A DNA stretch of 64,000 nucleotides from Bog-756 sp963699055 (GTDB lineage Bacteria > Actinomycetota > Acidimicrobiia > Acidimicrobiales > RAAP-2). The position numbers and the translations under genes are program-made. Shown here one piece after another: positions 16,779 to 24,883 of the stretch (position 1 is its first letter; each line of letters begins with the position of its first letter). Where the stretch lies: positions 620,001 through 684,000 of the forward strand of contig CAVOTA010000001.1 of assembly GCA_963699055.1 (NCBI GenBank). Reading direction: 5' to 3'. The notes below the pieces were generated by a model that made no database searches, was not told where the DNA came from, and saw only the letters and a list, made by a program, of their open reading frames with translations.

Positions 16779-17546
16779 TCAGAGCAGGGCGGCCGAGTCG
16801 GGGTCGAGGAACACCGTGGCGTGGGGCACCCGCTGGAGGATCGACGCGGGGCACGCCACCGACACCGGGCCGCGCAGGGCCGACCGGACGGGTGCCGCCT
16901 TCCGGGTCTCGGGCACCACCGCCAGCACCCGGGCCGCAGCAAGCAGCGCCGGGACGGTGACCGTCATGGCGCTGCGGGGCACCTCGGCCTCCGTGGCGAA
17001 GTGGCCCTCACCCACCTGCTGACGCCGGCAGTCGGCATCGATCTCGACCACCTTGACCGCCAGGGCATCGTCGAAGTCCGCCACCCCCGGGTCGTTGAAG
17101 GCGAGGTGGCCGTTCTCGCCGATTCCCAGACAGCAGAGGTCGAGGGGGTGGGACGCCAGGAGGCGGGCGTAGCGCCGGCACTCGGGTCCCGGGTCGGCGA
17201 GCCCGTGGAGGTAGTGCGCCTGCCGCGGGTGGGCGCGGTCGCTGATCCGCTGTCGGATCCACCGCTCGAAGCTGGCCGGGTGGTCCGGTCCGATCCCGAC
17301 GTACTCGTCCATGTGGAACACGACGACGTCACCCCAGGGGACACGACGGGACGGGTCGACCAACGCGTCGACGAAGGCGAGCTGGGAGTTGCCGGTGGCG
17401 AACATGGCGTGCGCGGTGCCGGTGCGGTCCACCGCCCGCCGCAGGACGGCCGCCGCCTCGTCCGCCGCCGCCGACGCCAAGGTGCCCGGGGCGTCGCTCA
17501 CGACGACGTCCGCTCCGCCCTGGTCGGCTGTCCCGTTCCGGGTCAT
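16779..17546 (-). CDS. nagB: Glucosamine-6-phosphate deaminase-like protein
   Basis: A 255-residue member of the NagB/6-phosphogluconolactonase superfamily. It likely converts glucosamine-6-phosphate to fructose-6-phosphate and ammonia. The diagnostic motifs are FHMDEYVGI (catalytic Asp) and GIGENGHLAFNDP (catalytic Asn-Gly-His region). These, and a length near the usual 260, favour NagB over 6-phosphogluconolactonase. The ATG follows a TACAGT -10 by 6 nt, so the mRNA should be leaderless. It diverges from a Zn-dehydrogenase operon. No nagA or transport gene adjoins it, so the amino sugar supply is not explained locally. Confidence 0.88.
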   Translation of the reverse strand: MTRNGTADQGGADVVVSDAPGTLASAAADEAAAVLRRAVDRTGTAHAMFATGNSQLAFVDALVDPSRRVPWGDVVVFHMDEYVGIGPDHPASFERWIRQRISDRAHPRQAHYLHGLADPGPECRRYARLLASHPLDLCCLGIGENGHLAFNDPGVADFDDALAVKVVEIDADCRRQQVGEGHFATEAEVPRSAMTVTVPALLAAARVLAVVPETRKAAPVRSALRGPVSVACPASILQRVPHATVFLDPDSAALL

Positions 17547-17552
17547 GGGGGG

Positions 17553-17558
17553 ACTGTA
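17553..17558 (-). promoter_or_regulatory. -10 element, leaderless start of nagB
   Basis: Minus-strand TACAGT lies 6 nt (all C) before the ATG at 17546. Confidence 0.55.
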
Positions 17559-17585
17559 GGGGATGCGCGCGAACCGACGTCGACG

Positions 17586-17591
17586 TATAGT
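17586..17591 (+). promoter_or_regulatory. -10 element of the Zn-dehydrogenase operon
   Basis: TATAGT, a near-consensus -10, lies upstream of the dehydrogenase and back-to-back with the nagB promoter. It would give a leader of about 80 nt to ATG 17679. Confidence 0.5.
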
Positions 17592-17678
17592 GACGCCGGT
17601 TGCTGCGCCCGGACGGACGGTGTGCCGGTCCGGGCCCGAGGGGGAAGAGGTGGCGTCCTGACCGGACTGCCCGACACG

Positions 17679-18719
17679 ATGCCGGCCGCGGTCTACCGGG
17701 GACCCGGAGTGGTCGAGGTCGAGCAGCGGCCGGTGCCGCGGCCCGGTCCCGGCGAGGTCCTGGTCGAGGTGGACCACTGCGGGATCTGCGGCTCGGACAT
17801 CCATCTGCTGCTCGAGGGCTGGGCCGGCAGGCCCGGACTGGTCGCCGGCCACGAGTGGACGGGCTCGGTGGCGGCCCTGGGCTCCGGTGTCGACGGCTGG
17901 ACGACCGGTGACCCGGTCGTCGGGGGACCGTCGCCCCGCTGCGGACGGTGTCGGAGGTGCCGCGAGGGGAAGCCGTCCCAGTGCGAGCACCAGGGCTCCA
18001 TCGTGGACAGTGCCGACGGCGCCTTCGCCCGCTACGTCCTGGTCCGGGCCGCGGCACTGGTGGCCCTTCCCCCGGGGCTCACCTCCCGCCAGGCGGCGCT
18101 GGCCGAGCCGTTGGCGGTGGCACTGCACGGGATCACCCGGTCGGGGGTGGTCCCCGGCGACTCGGTGATGGTCATCGGTGCGGGACCCATCGGGGCACTG
18201 TCCATCGCCGCACTGGTGGCCCGGGGTGTCGGACCGGTGCTGGCCGTCGAGCCGGGCGACCGGCGGCGACGGTTGGCACGGGAGCTCGGCGCCGCCGAGG
18301 TGCTCGATCCCGGTGACCTCCAGACGTTCCCGGCCTGGGAACCGGAACGGACGGCCGAACGGGCGGTGCACGTGGTGCTCGAGTGCTCCGGGCGCAGGTC
18401 GGCGATGGAGGCCGGGTTCCACCAGCTCCGGCGGGGCGGCACCCTGGCGCTGGTGGGGGCCGGGGTCGAGCCCCCGAGCTTCGACCCCAACCGGTTCATC
18501 CTCAACGAGCTCTCGGTGGTGGGTTCATTCGTCTACGACCAGGGTGGGTTCGGGGACGCACTCTCCCTCCTGGCCGACCCGAGCTTCCCCACCGATCTGC
18601 TCATCGAGTCCGGTGACGTCCCCCTGGAGGGGATCGCCGATGCCCTGGCCGGTCTGGCCGAGGGTCGGTTCGCCGGCAAGGTGCTCGTCGCTCCCCGCGC
18701 CACAGGAGGCTCCCGCTGA
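17679..18719 (+). CDS. Zinc-dependent medium-chain alcohol/polyol dehydrogenase
   Basis: A 346-residue MDR-family dehydrogenase. The catalytic-zinc site is seen in DHCGICGSD and GHEWTG. The structural-zinc cysteines lie in the CGRCRRCREGKPSQC segment, and the Rossmann motif is VIGAGPIGAL. It is closest in style to threonine/sorbitol dehydrogenases, but the substrate is not deducible. The start is uncertain: ATG 17679 gives the canonical family N terminus, yet the best Shine-Dalgarno (GAAGAGG, 17644-17650) is 28 nt upstream and points near a CTG at 17658. It is coupled to the VOC gene by a TGATG overlap and forms an operon with the LLM oxidoreductase. Confidence 0.85.
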   Translation: MPAAVYRGPGVVEVEQRPVPRPGPGEVLVEVDHCGICGSDIHLLLEGWAGRPGLVAGHEWTGSVAALGSGVDGWTTGDPVVGGPSPRCGRCRRCREGKPSQCEHQGSIVDSADGAFARYVLVRAAALVALPPGLTSRQAALAEPLAVALHGITRSGVVPGDSVMVIGAGPIGALSIAALVARGVGPVLAVEPGDRRRRLARELGAAEVLDPGDLQTFPAWEPERTAERAVHVVLECSGRRSAMEAGFHQLRRGGTLALVGAGVEPPSFDPNRFILNELSVVGSFVYDQGGFGDALSLLADPSFPTDLLIESGDVPLEGIADALAGLAEGRFAGKVLVAPRATGGSR

Positions 18720-19165
18720 TGCCGCACCCCTATTACCCGTCGGGCATCCCGCGCCTCAACCACGTGGCGATGAGCCTCGAGGCCGGCTCGCTCGACGCCA
18801 CCCACCGGGCGGACCTGTGCGACTTCTGGGGCCAGGTGTTCGGGTTCGAGGAGCTGGAGGTGATGACCGAGGACCGGCGCCGCCTGGTGCTGTCCTGCGT
18901 CCACTGGGACCAGTTCCTGTTCCTGATCGCCGACGACGATCCGATGCGCTGCCCGCGCCTCGACCACTTCGGCTTCTCCGTCGGGTCGCGGGACGAGCTC
19001 CAGGGCGTCCGGGACCGGGCCGTGGCCTACCGAGCGCACGACGACCGGGTCGACCTGGTGGACCTGGCCGTGGACGACCAGGGGGTGGTCCGGATCCATT
19101 CGGTCTACGTCCGGTTCCTGCTGCCGATGATGGCGGAGGTCCAGTGGTGGGAGTTCCCGGAGTGA
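18719..19165 (+). CDS. VOC (glyoxalase/bleomycin-resistance) superfamily protein
   Basis: A 148-residue small protein with the vicinal-oxygen-chelate pattern: LNHVAMSLE at the N terminus, CDFWGQVFGFEELE, and LDHFGFSVGSRDEL in the second half. The two His-bearing strands and Glu in WWEFPE near the C terminus are likely metal ligands. Members include glyoxalases, dioxygenases, epimerases and resistance proteins; the role here is unknown. It starts within the dehydrogenase stop (TGATG) with an AGGAGG site and overlaps the next gene as GTGA, so the three-gene set 17679-20178 is tightly coupled. Confidence 0.65.
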   Translation: MPHPYYPSGIPRLNHVAMSLEAGSLDATHRADLCDFWGQVFGFEELEVMTEDRRRLVLSCVHWDQFLFLIADDDPMRCPRLDHFGFSVGSRDELQGVRDRAVAYRAHDDRVDLVDLAVDDQGVVRIHSVYVRFLLPMMAEVQWWEFPE

Positions 19166-20178
19166 GCGTCGCTCCGTCGGGTGCGGTCGGGTCCGGCGGC
19201 CTGCAGGTGGGCGTGTTCGTGCCCCAGGGATGGAAGCTCGAGTACACCGGTTGGTCGGCCACCGACGCCTGGGAGCGGAGCGTGGCACTCGCCCGGCGGG
19301 CCGAGGACCTGGGCTACGACCATCTGTGGGTCTACGACCACGTGGAGACGGTGCCGCGTCGACGGCCCACCCATGTCTTCGAGGCGTTCACCCTGCTGGC
19401 CGCGCTGTCGCAGCGGACGTCACGCGTACGCCTGGGTCAGCTGGTCACCTGCGCCTCGTACCGCAACGCCGGCCTGCTGGCCAAGGAGGCGGCCTGCGTG
19501 GACGTCTACTCCGGTGGGCGCCTGATCCTCGGCCTGGGTGCCGGCTGGTTCCACGAGGAGTACCACGCCTACGGCTACGAGTACCCGACGGACCGCCGGC
19601 GGCTGGCCGTGCTGGACGAGACCCTCGAGGTGGTGCGGCGGCTGTGGTCCGAGGAGACCGTCACCTTCACCGGGGAGCACCTGCGATTCGACGGCGCCTA
19701 CTGCGACCCCAAGCCCGTCCAGTCGCTCCCCCCGGTGCTGGTGGGGGGTGGGGGCGAACAGGTCACCCTCCGCATCGCCGCCCGGCGTGCGGACCTCACC
19801 AACTGGCAGGTCGGTCTGGACGCCTTCGTGCGCAAGTCCCGGCTGCTCGAGCGCTACTGCGACGAGATCGGACGGCCCTTCGACGAGATCACCCGGACCC
19901 ACGGTCCCGACTGCCGCATCTTCGACACGGAGGCCGAGGCCGTGGCCTGGTGCACGTCGGCCGACGGCGGGGACCTGTGGGGGCACGACGACCCGGACGA
20001 CTATCTGGCCGACAACCTGGTCGGCACCGTCGACCAGGTGGTGGCCAAGGCGCAGGCCTTCGTCGACGCCGGTTGCCGGGGTCTGTTGCTGTGGCTCCGC
20101 GACTACCCGGGCGACGAGACCCTGGAGCGCTTCGCCGCCGAGGTGGTGCCCCGGCTGGCGGTCCCGGCCGGGCCGTAG
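19162..20178 (+). CDS. LLM-class F420-dependent oxidoreductase
   Basis: A luciferase-like TIM-barrel oxidoreductase of 338 residues. Supporting phrases are GYDHLWVYDHVETVPRR, RLGQLVTCASYRNAGLLAKEA, GGRLILGLGAGWFHEEY and the phosphate-binding LVGGGGEQVTLRIAAR. In actinobacteria such proteins usually use coenzyme F420, though FMN-dependent members exist. The GTG start overlaps the VOC gene stop (GTGA). The substrate is likely linked to that of the neighbouring dehydrogenase. A second LLM gene lies at 23794. Confidence 0.87.
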   Translation: MSVAPSGAVGSGGLQVGVFVPQGWKLEYTGWSATDAWERSVALARRAEDLGYDHLWVYDHVETVPRRRPTHVFEAFTLLAALSQRTSRVRLGQLVTCASYRNAGLLAKEAACVDVYSGGRLILGLGAGWFHEEYHAYGYEYPTDRRRLAVLDETLEVVRRLWSEETVTFTGEHLRFDGAYCDPKPVQSLPPVLVGGGGEQVTLRIAARRADLTNWQVGLDAFVRKSRLLERYCDEIGRPFDEITRTHGPDCRIFDTEAEAVAWCTSADGGDLWGHDDPDDYLADNLVGTVDQVVAKAQAFVDAGCRGLLLWLRDYPGDETLERFAAEVVPRLAVPAGP

Positions 20179-20194
20179 GCGGCCGCACCCGCCC

Positions 20195-21892
20195 TCAGCC
20201 GGGGGATCCGGAGGCCTCGGCGCGCAGGCGACGGCGGAGTTCCTCCTTCTTGACCTTGCCCGAGGGGGTCCTCGGCAGGTCGGGGACCACGCGGACCTGC
20301 TCGGGCCACTTCTGGCGGGCCAACCCGGCGGCGTCCAGCCGGTCCTGCACCACGGCGACGTCGACGGGTTCGGCGCCGGGCGCGAGCCGCACGAAGGCGC
20401 AGACCTGTTCACCCAACCGGGGGTGCGGTGCCGCCACGACGACCGCCTCGGCCACGCCGTCGACGGTGAGGAGGAGCTCCTCGACCTCGACGGCGCTGAT
20501 GTTCTCGCCACCGCGGATGATGATGTCCTTCTTGCGGTCGGTGATGGTGAGGAACCCGGATCCGTCGAGCACGCCGACGTCCTCGGTCCGGTACCAGCCG
20601 TCCCCGTCGAAGAGCGCCTCGGTGAGCGCGGGATCGGTGTACCCCATGCAGCAGTCGGGGCCGCGGGACCAGATCTCGCCGGGCTCGCCGACCGGCACCG
20701 GGCGACCGACGTCGTCGAGCAGGCGGATCTCGACCCCGGCGAGCGGGCGCCCGTCGGTCGCCAGCCGTTGCCGCTCGGGGTCGGTGTGGTAGCTGCCGGT
20801 GATGGACGGGTGCTCGGTGGAGCCGTACATCCGCACCAGCGACAGTCCGAGGGCCGTGGCCCGTTCCGCCACCGCCAGGGGGACCGTCGAACCTCCGAGG
20901 CCGATGTAGTGCATGAGCTCGAGGTGGTCCTCGGTGCGGTCCGGATGGTCGAGCAGGCTGGTGAGGAAGTAGGTGGCCCCCGAACCGCAGGCCAGGCGGT
21001 ACTCGGTCATGAGGGCGAGGAGCCGCGGCGGGTCCCAGACGTCGGCGAGGTGCACCGGGTCACCGTTCAGCACGGGGATCAACAGCGCGCCGAGCATGCC
21101 CATGGCGTGGCCCACCGGGGCCCCGGTCAGGGTGTGCCGTCCCCCGGCGGCCCGCATGGCGCCGAGCTGGCGCACCTCGGCGCCGATGGTGCGGTGGGTG
21201 TGCACCACGCCCTTCGGATCGGCCGTGGTACCCGACGTGTAGGCGATGACCGCGGCGTCGGTGGCGGGCACGTCCCGTCGGGAGGAGAGCGGCGTCCCCG
21301 ACGCCTCCAGCTCGTCGAAGTCGACCGTGCCGTCGGGCAGCGGGCCGGTGGCACCGACCACCGCCACCGTGTCGACACCGGCCAGTGCGTCGCCCATGCG
21401 CGCCAGGCCGTCGAGGTAGTCGGTGTGCCCGAACGCCGCCGCCGTCACCAGGGCCCGCACGCCGGTGCGGCGCAGGATGTAGCCCACCTCCTTGGGACCG
21501 TAGAAGTGGACGACGGGCACCACCGTCGCCCCGAGGAGCGCAGTGGCGTAGAAGGTGACGGCGGCCTCTGCCCAGTTGGGCAGCTGGAAGGCCACCGGGT
21601 CGGCCGGGCCGATCCCCCGGTCGGCCAGTGCACCGGCCAGGCGCAGGGCGCGCTCCCGCAGCTCGCCGAAGGTCCCCGCCCAGGGCCTCGAGCCCGAGTG
21701 GATCCGGAACTCCTGGCCGGGGCGGCCCGCCAGCGCCTCATCCACCAGGTGCCCGAGCGTGCGGTCGTCCCACAGCCCGTCGGCCAGCCAGCGCCGCTCG
21801 AGCTCGGGCGGCACGGTCCGCAGGGACCACCGGCCATCCCCGGCGGCGCGGCCGCCGGCCCCGTCGACGTCCCCGGTGTCGGTCAGGCCCAC
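20195..21892 (-). CDS. AMP-forming acyl-CoA ligase (ANL superfamily)
   Basis: A 565-residue adenylate-forming enzyme that activates a carboxylic acid to its CoA thioester. Motifs in order are the P-loop AYTSGTTADPKGVVHTH, MYGSTEHPS (A5), TEDVGVLDG (A7), DRKKDIIIRGGENIS (A8) and the C-terminal catalytic Lys region SGKVKKEEL. No ATG fits, so the GTG at 21892 is taken; it overlaps the upstream ABM gene by 10 nt. The pair therefore forms a coupled minus-strand unit. Context among thioesterase, MaoC and acyl-CoA dehydrogenase genes suggests a fatty or side-chain acid substrate. Confidence 0.88.
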   Translation of the reverse strand: MGLTDTGDVDGAGGRAAGDGRWSLRTVPPELERRWLADGLWDDRTLGHLVDEALAGRPGQEFRIHSGSRPWAGTFGELRERALRLAGALADRGIGPADPVAFQLPNWAEAAVTFYATALLGATVVPVVHFYGPKEVGYILRRTGVRALVTAAAFGHTDYLDGLARMGDALAGVDTVAVVGATGPLPDGTVDFDELEASGTPLSSRRDVPATDAAVIAYTSGTTADPKGVVHTHRTIGAEVRQLGAMRAAGGRHTLTGAPVGHAMGMLGALLIPVLNGDPVHLADVWDPPRLLALMTEYRLACGSGATYFLTSLLDHPDRTEDHLELMHYIGLGGSTVPLAVAERATALGLSLVRMYGSTEHPSITGSYHTDPERQRLATDGRPLAGVEIRLLDDVGRPVPVGEPGEIWSRGPDCCMGYTDPALTEALFDGDGWYRTEDVGVLDGSGFLTITDRKKDIIIRGGENISAVEVEELLLTVDGVAEAVVVAAPHPRLGEQVCAFVRLAPGAEPVDVAVVQDRLDAAGLARQKWPEQVRVVPDLPRTPSGKVKKEELRRRLRAEASGSPG

Positions 21893-22185
21893 GGGGCCCG
21901 GACCGCCTGGGCGTCGAGCACCTCGATGGCCACCATGCGCGACGCCACCGGTGGACGGGCGGGGGCGGGAGTGGACCGCAGCGCGGCCACGTGGGCCTCG
22001 AGGTCCGCCATCGTCTCCCACCGCTCGACGAGCCGGACACGGCCCGGGTCGTCGGCGTCGGACGAGAAGGCGTAGTCCACGCACCCCCGCTCCGACCGGG
22101 TGGCGGCCACCTGGTCGGCCTTCTCCTCCAGGAACCGGACGCGGTCGTCGGCGGCGACCTCGATGACCCCGAGCACGACGATCAT
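21883..22185 (-). CDS. Antibiotic-biosynthesis monooxygenase (ABM) domain protein
   Basis: A 100-residue single-domain protein of the dimeric alpha/beta-barrel ABM family. IVVLGVIEVAADDR, the conserved Cys-Val-Asp-Tyr-Ala segment, and RVRLVERWETMADLEAHVAA match the family's beta-alpha-beta layout. Members act as cofactor-free monooxygenases on quinones or haem, but many have unknown roles. The ATG has a strong Shine-Dalgarno (GGAAGGAG). It is translationally coupled to the acyl-CoA ligase and diverges from the DUF427 gene across a palindromic promoter region. Confidence 0.78.
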   Translation of the reverse strand: MIVVLGVIEVAADDRVRFLEEKADQVAATRSERGCVDYAFSSDADDPGRVRLVERWETMADLEAHVAALRSTPAPARPPVASRMVAIEVLDAQAVRAPWA

Positions 22186-22228
22186 GGTGACTCCTTCCCC
22201 CGTCCGGTCCCGGACGGGTCCCCCGGAA

Positions 22229-22252
22229 TGTTCCAGGACCGAACACTACGAT
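22229..22252. promoter_or_regulatory. Palindromic operator with divergent -10 elements
   Basis: TGTTC-N7-GAACA (22229-22245) is an inverted repeat between divergent genes. A minus-strand TAGTGT (complement of 22243-22248) and a plus-strand TACGAT (22247-22252) overlap or touch it, so a repressor bound here could block both promoters. The regulator is not identified. Confidence 0.45.
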
Positions 22253-22330
22253 GATCGGGGCGCACGGGGCCGGTGGACGGGATCCGCAGGTGGGTCCTGG
22301 CGACGGGACCGTCGGACATGAGGAGCGGCT

Positions 22331-22741
22331 GTGGAGGACTCGGGGTACGTGGTCCGACCCGACTACCGGGTCGACGTCCTGGCCCGGCGCAACCGGGTGA
22401 CGGTGTCGGTCGACGGCGAGGTGCTGGCCGACAGCGTCCGCACCCTCCTGGTCGACGAGCAGGACCACGGACTCGTCTTCTACTTCCCCCCGGACGACGT
22501 CCGCCTCGGGCGCTTCGTCGCCGACCCCCGGACCACCCGCTGTCCCTACAAGGGCACGGCGACCTATCTCCGGCTCGACCACGACGGCCCCGAGGTCCTG
22601 GCCTGGAGCTATCAGGATCCCTGCCCCGAGGTCGCCCGACTGGGCGGCCACCTCGCCTTCTTCCAGGACGTCGTCGAGCTGAGGGTGGGCGTGGCGGACC
22701 CGGCCGTGTCGGGCCGACGACCTCCGGGGACCCGCCGGTGA
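22331..22741 (+). CDS. DUF427 domain protein
   Basis: A 136-residue protein of the DUF427 family, recognised by VSVDGEVLADSVRTLLVDE, VFYFPPDDVR and the TRCPYKGTATYL and WSYQDPCPEV segments. Function of the family is not established; members are common near acyl-CoA and redox genes in actinobacteria. It starts with a GTG after AGGAG and overlaps the thioesterase gene as GTGA, so both are made together. Confidence 0.85.
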   Translation: MEDSGYVVRPDYRVDVLARRNRVTVSVDGEVLADSVRTLLVDEQDHGLVFYFPPDDVRLGRFVADPRTTRCPYKGTATYLRLDHDGPEVLAWSYQDPCPEVARLGGHLAFFQDVVELRVGVADPAVSGRRPPGTRR

Positions 22742-23622
22742 CGGACGCCGCGTCCCGGTCGGGGACGGGCTCCAGCGTCGGCGGGATGCTCGCCGTGTTC
22801 GACGTGGGGGCCGTGGGCGCAGGCCGCTACGTCGGCACCAGTGACGGCGGGTCCCGACGGGTGGTCGACGGCAGCCAACTCGTGGCCCAGGCCGTGGTGG
22901 CCGCCTCGAAGGAGCTCCCGGACCACCGGGTGCGCTCGGCCCATGCCGTCTTCACCCGTGCCGTCGACGACCGGACGGACCTCTGGCTCGAGGTCGACGT
23001 CACCCACCGGGGGCGGTCCTTCGCCGGCGCGGTGGTCACGGTGGGACAGGGCGAACGCCGCTGCGCGGTGGTGAGCCTGCTGCTCGACACGCCCGCCGAC
23101 GACGTCATCCGTCACGCCGCTCCGGCGCCGGTCGTCGGCCGTCCCGACGACGCCCTGCCCTACGACATGCCGATGGAGGGGCGCGAGCTCCGGCTGGTGG
23201 GTACCTCGGACCCCAACGACCCCGACGAGGTCGGTCCGCCGGTGCTGGACGCCTGGATCCGGTACCGGCCGGCACCCGAGCGGGACGACCTCGCCCGGGC
23301 CCTGCTCGCCCACTTCACCGGGCACCTCTCGATCTCCACCTCCATGCGCCCGCACCGCGGGGTGGGGACCGCCCTCGCCCACGAGGCGCTGTCCACCGCC
23401 GTGATGAGCCTGACCGTGACGTTCCACGACCCGGTGGCCTGGGACGGCTGGCTGCTCTACCACCACGAGAGCACCCAGGTCGGCGGCGGGATGTCCTACG
23501 CGCGCGGCCAGGTGTTCACCGAGGACGGCGTGCTGGTGGCCTCCTTCGCCCAGGAAGGGATGATCCGGACGTTCGGGGACGACCCGGTCGCCCGGGGCAT
23601 GCCCCGCGCCGCCCGGCTGTGA
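22738..23622 (+). CDS. Acyl-CoA thioesterase II (TesB-like, double hot-dog)
   Basis: A 294-residue thioesterase that hydrolyses acyl-CoA to free acid and CoA. The double hot-dog fold is suggested by GGSRRVVDGSQLVAQA in the first half and LLYHHESTQVGGGMSYARGQVF with VASFAQEGMIR at the end, both typical of TesB. PYDMPMEGRELR bridges the halves. Length fits TesB (about 285). The GTG start at 22738 overlaps the DUF427 stop. In this acyl-CoA gene region it may release CoA from dead-end or product thioesters. Confidence 0.88.
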   Translation: MTDAASRSGTGSSVGGMLAVFDVGAVGAGRYVGTSDGGSRRVVDGSQLVAQAVVAASKELPDHRVRSAHAVFTRAVDDRTDLWLEVDVTHRGRSFAGAVVTVGQGERRCAVVSLLLDTPADDVIRHAAPAPVVGRPDDALPYDMPMEGRELRLVGTSDPNDPDEVGPPVLDAWIRYRPAPERDDLARALLAHFTGHLSISTSMRPHRGVGTALAHEALSTAVMSLTVTFHDPVAWDGWLLYHHESTQVGGGMSYARGQVFTEDGVLVASFAQEGMIRTFGDDPVARGMPRAARL

Positions 23623-23625
23623 CGG

Positions 23626-23637
23626 CCCGCCGGCGGG
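23626..23637 (+). terminator. Candidate terminator after tesB-like gene
   Basis: CCCGCCGGCGGG is a perfect 12-bp palindrome 4 nt after the stop codon. A GC-only hairpin with no U tract; weak evidence. Confidence 0.25.
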
Positions 23638-23674
23638 TGGGCGGGGACCCCGGCGACGCCCGGTGGGCCGTGCC

Positions 23675-23680
23675 TAGACT
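23675..23680 (+). promoter_or_regulatory. -10 element upstream of the LLM oxidoreductase
   Basis: TAGACT lies about 40 nt before the TTG of the short leader ORF at 23720; transcription should start near 23687. Confidence 0.45.
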
Positions 23681-23719
23681 GCGGGCGCACACCCGAGCCG
23701 TCGTCGACAGGAGCACCCG

Positions 23720-23797
23720 TTGACCCAGGAGCACCCGCCGCCCCCGGCACCGGCCGGTACGCCCGGGCGAGCGGACCATCGGCGGCGGAGCCGGTGA
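23720..23797 (+). CDS. Short leader ORF (25 codons, TTG start) coupled to the LLM gene
   Basis: A TTG at 23720, 6 nt after AGGAG, opens 25 Pro/Arg-rich codons. The TGA overlaps the GTG of the oxidoreductase gene as GTGA. The downstream gene has only a modest ribosome site of its own. It may be a translational feeder; peptide function unknown. Confidence 0.35.
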   Translation: MTQEHPPPPAPAGTPGRADHRRRSR

Positions 23798-24633
23798 AGT
23801 TCGCCCTGTCGCTCGGCGTCCTCAACCCGTCGGCATGGGTGGCGGTCACCGAGGAGGCCGACCGCCTCGGGTTCGACTCGGTGTGGATCCCCGAACACCT
23901 CGTGCTGCCGGTGGCCATGGGGGGCAGCCCCCACGACGGCCAGGACCACCCGCCGATCCCCCCCGGGATCCCGGTCTACGACCCGTTGGTCTACCTGGCG
24001 TTCCTGGCCGCACGGACCGGACGGATCCGTTTCGGCACGCAGGTCTACAACATCGGGCTCCGGCACCCGTTCTCGACGGCCCGGGCGGCGGCCACGGTCG
24101 ACATCGTCTCGGGAGGACGCCTGGACTTCGGGATCGGGGCGAGCTGGCTGCGCGCCGAGTGGGACGCCGTGGGACTCGACTTCGACTCCCGCGGGGCCAG
24201 GGTCGACGAGGCCATCGACATCTGCCGGCGGCTGTGGTCCGACGAGGTGGTCGAGCACCACGGCCGCTTCTTCGACTTCGACCCGGTGATGTTCGAGCCC
24301 AAGCCGATCCAGCGACCCGGACCGCCGCTCCACATCGGCGGGGACGGCCCGGCCGCGCTGCGCCGGGCGGCCACCGTCGGCGACGGGTGGATCCCGATGA
24401 ACCACACCCTGGACGACATCCCGGACCGGGTGCGGCGGTTGGCCGAGCTGCGGGAGCGGGCCGGCCGGCCGGGGCGGACCGAGGTGACGCTGTCGGTGCC
24501 CCTCACCGGTGCGGCCGATGTCGAGCGCTGCGCCGAGGCGGGGATCGACCGGGTGTTCGTCAAACCGTGGCGCAGGACGTCGGACGCCCTGGAGTCCATC
24601 CAGCGGTTCGCCGACGAGTTCATCCGGCCCTGA
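23794..24633 (+). CDS. LLM-class F420-dependent oxidoreductase
   Basis: A 279-residue luciferase-like oxidoreductase. Typical patterns are LGFDSVWIPEHLVLP, RTGRIRFGTQVYNIGLRHPF, VDIVSGGRLDFGIGASWL and PPLHIGGDGPAALRRAA, matching the TIGR-type F420 branch with a short C terminus. It shares fold but little detail with the longer LLM protein at 19162, so it is not a recent duplicate. The GTG at 23794 starts in the stop of a short leader ORF. Lying among acyl-CoA genes, it may act in side-chain or ring oxidation, but this is inference. Confidence 0.85.
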   Translation: MKFALSLGVLNPSAWVAVTEEADRLGFDSVWIPEHLVLPVAMGGSPHDGQDHPPIPPGIPVYDPLVYLAFLAARTGRIRFGTQVYNIGLRHPFSTARAAATVDIVSGGRLDFGIGASWLRAEWDAVGLDFDSRGARVDEAIDICRRLWSDEVVEHHGRFFDFDPVMFEPKPIQRPGPPLHIGGDGPAALRRAATVGDGWIPMNHTLDDIPDRVRRLAELRERAGRPGRTEVTLSVPLTGAADVERCAEAGIDRVFVKPWRRTSDALESIQRFADEFIRP

Positions 24634-24732
24634 CCGGCGGACCCCCGCCGTGCCCGGGTGGGCACCGGGTCCCGGGCGGGCCGCAGATCCCGTGCCCGCC
24701 GGAGAAGCGGTCGGTCCCGGGAGTCCTTGCCA

Positions 24733-24738
24733 TAAGGT
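24733..24738 (+). promoter_or_regulatory. Candidate -10 for the DMT transporter gene
   Basis: TAAGGT lies about 145 nt before the chosen GTG (24884). A GTG nearer the promoter (24776) is in frame with the transporter, so an alternative longer N terminus is possible. Confidence 0.35.
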
Positions 24739-24883
24739 GGTGGGGCCGGGCACCGGAGGGCGGGCAGGGTGCGCGGTGGCCGACCGGGACGGGAGACGCA
24801 TCCGGAACCGGTCGGTGGTCGTGACCGGTGGCCCCGGGGGTCGGGGCGCACCGCAGCGGGATGCGGAAACAGGGGAGGTGCAC

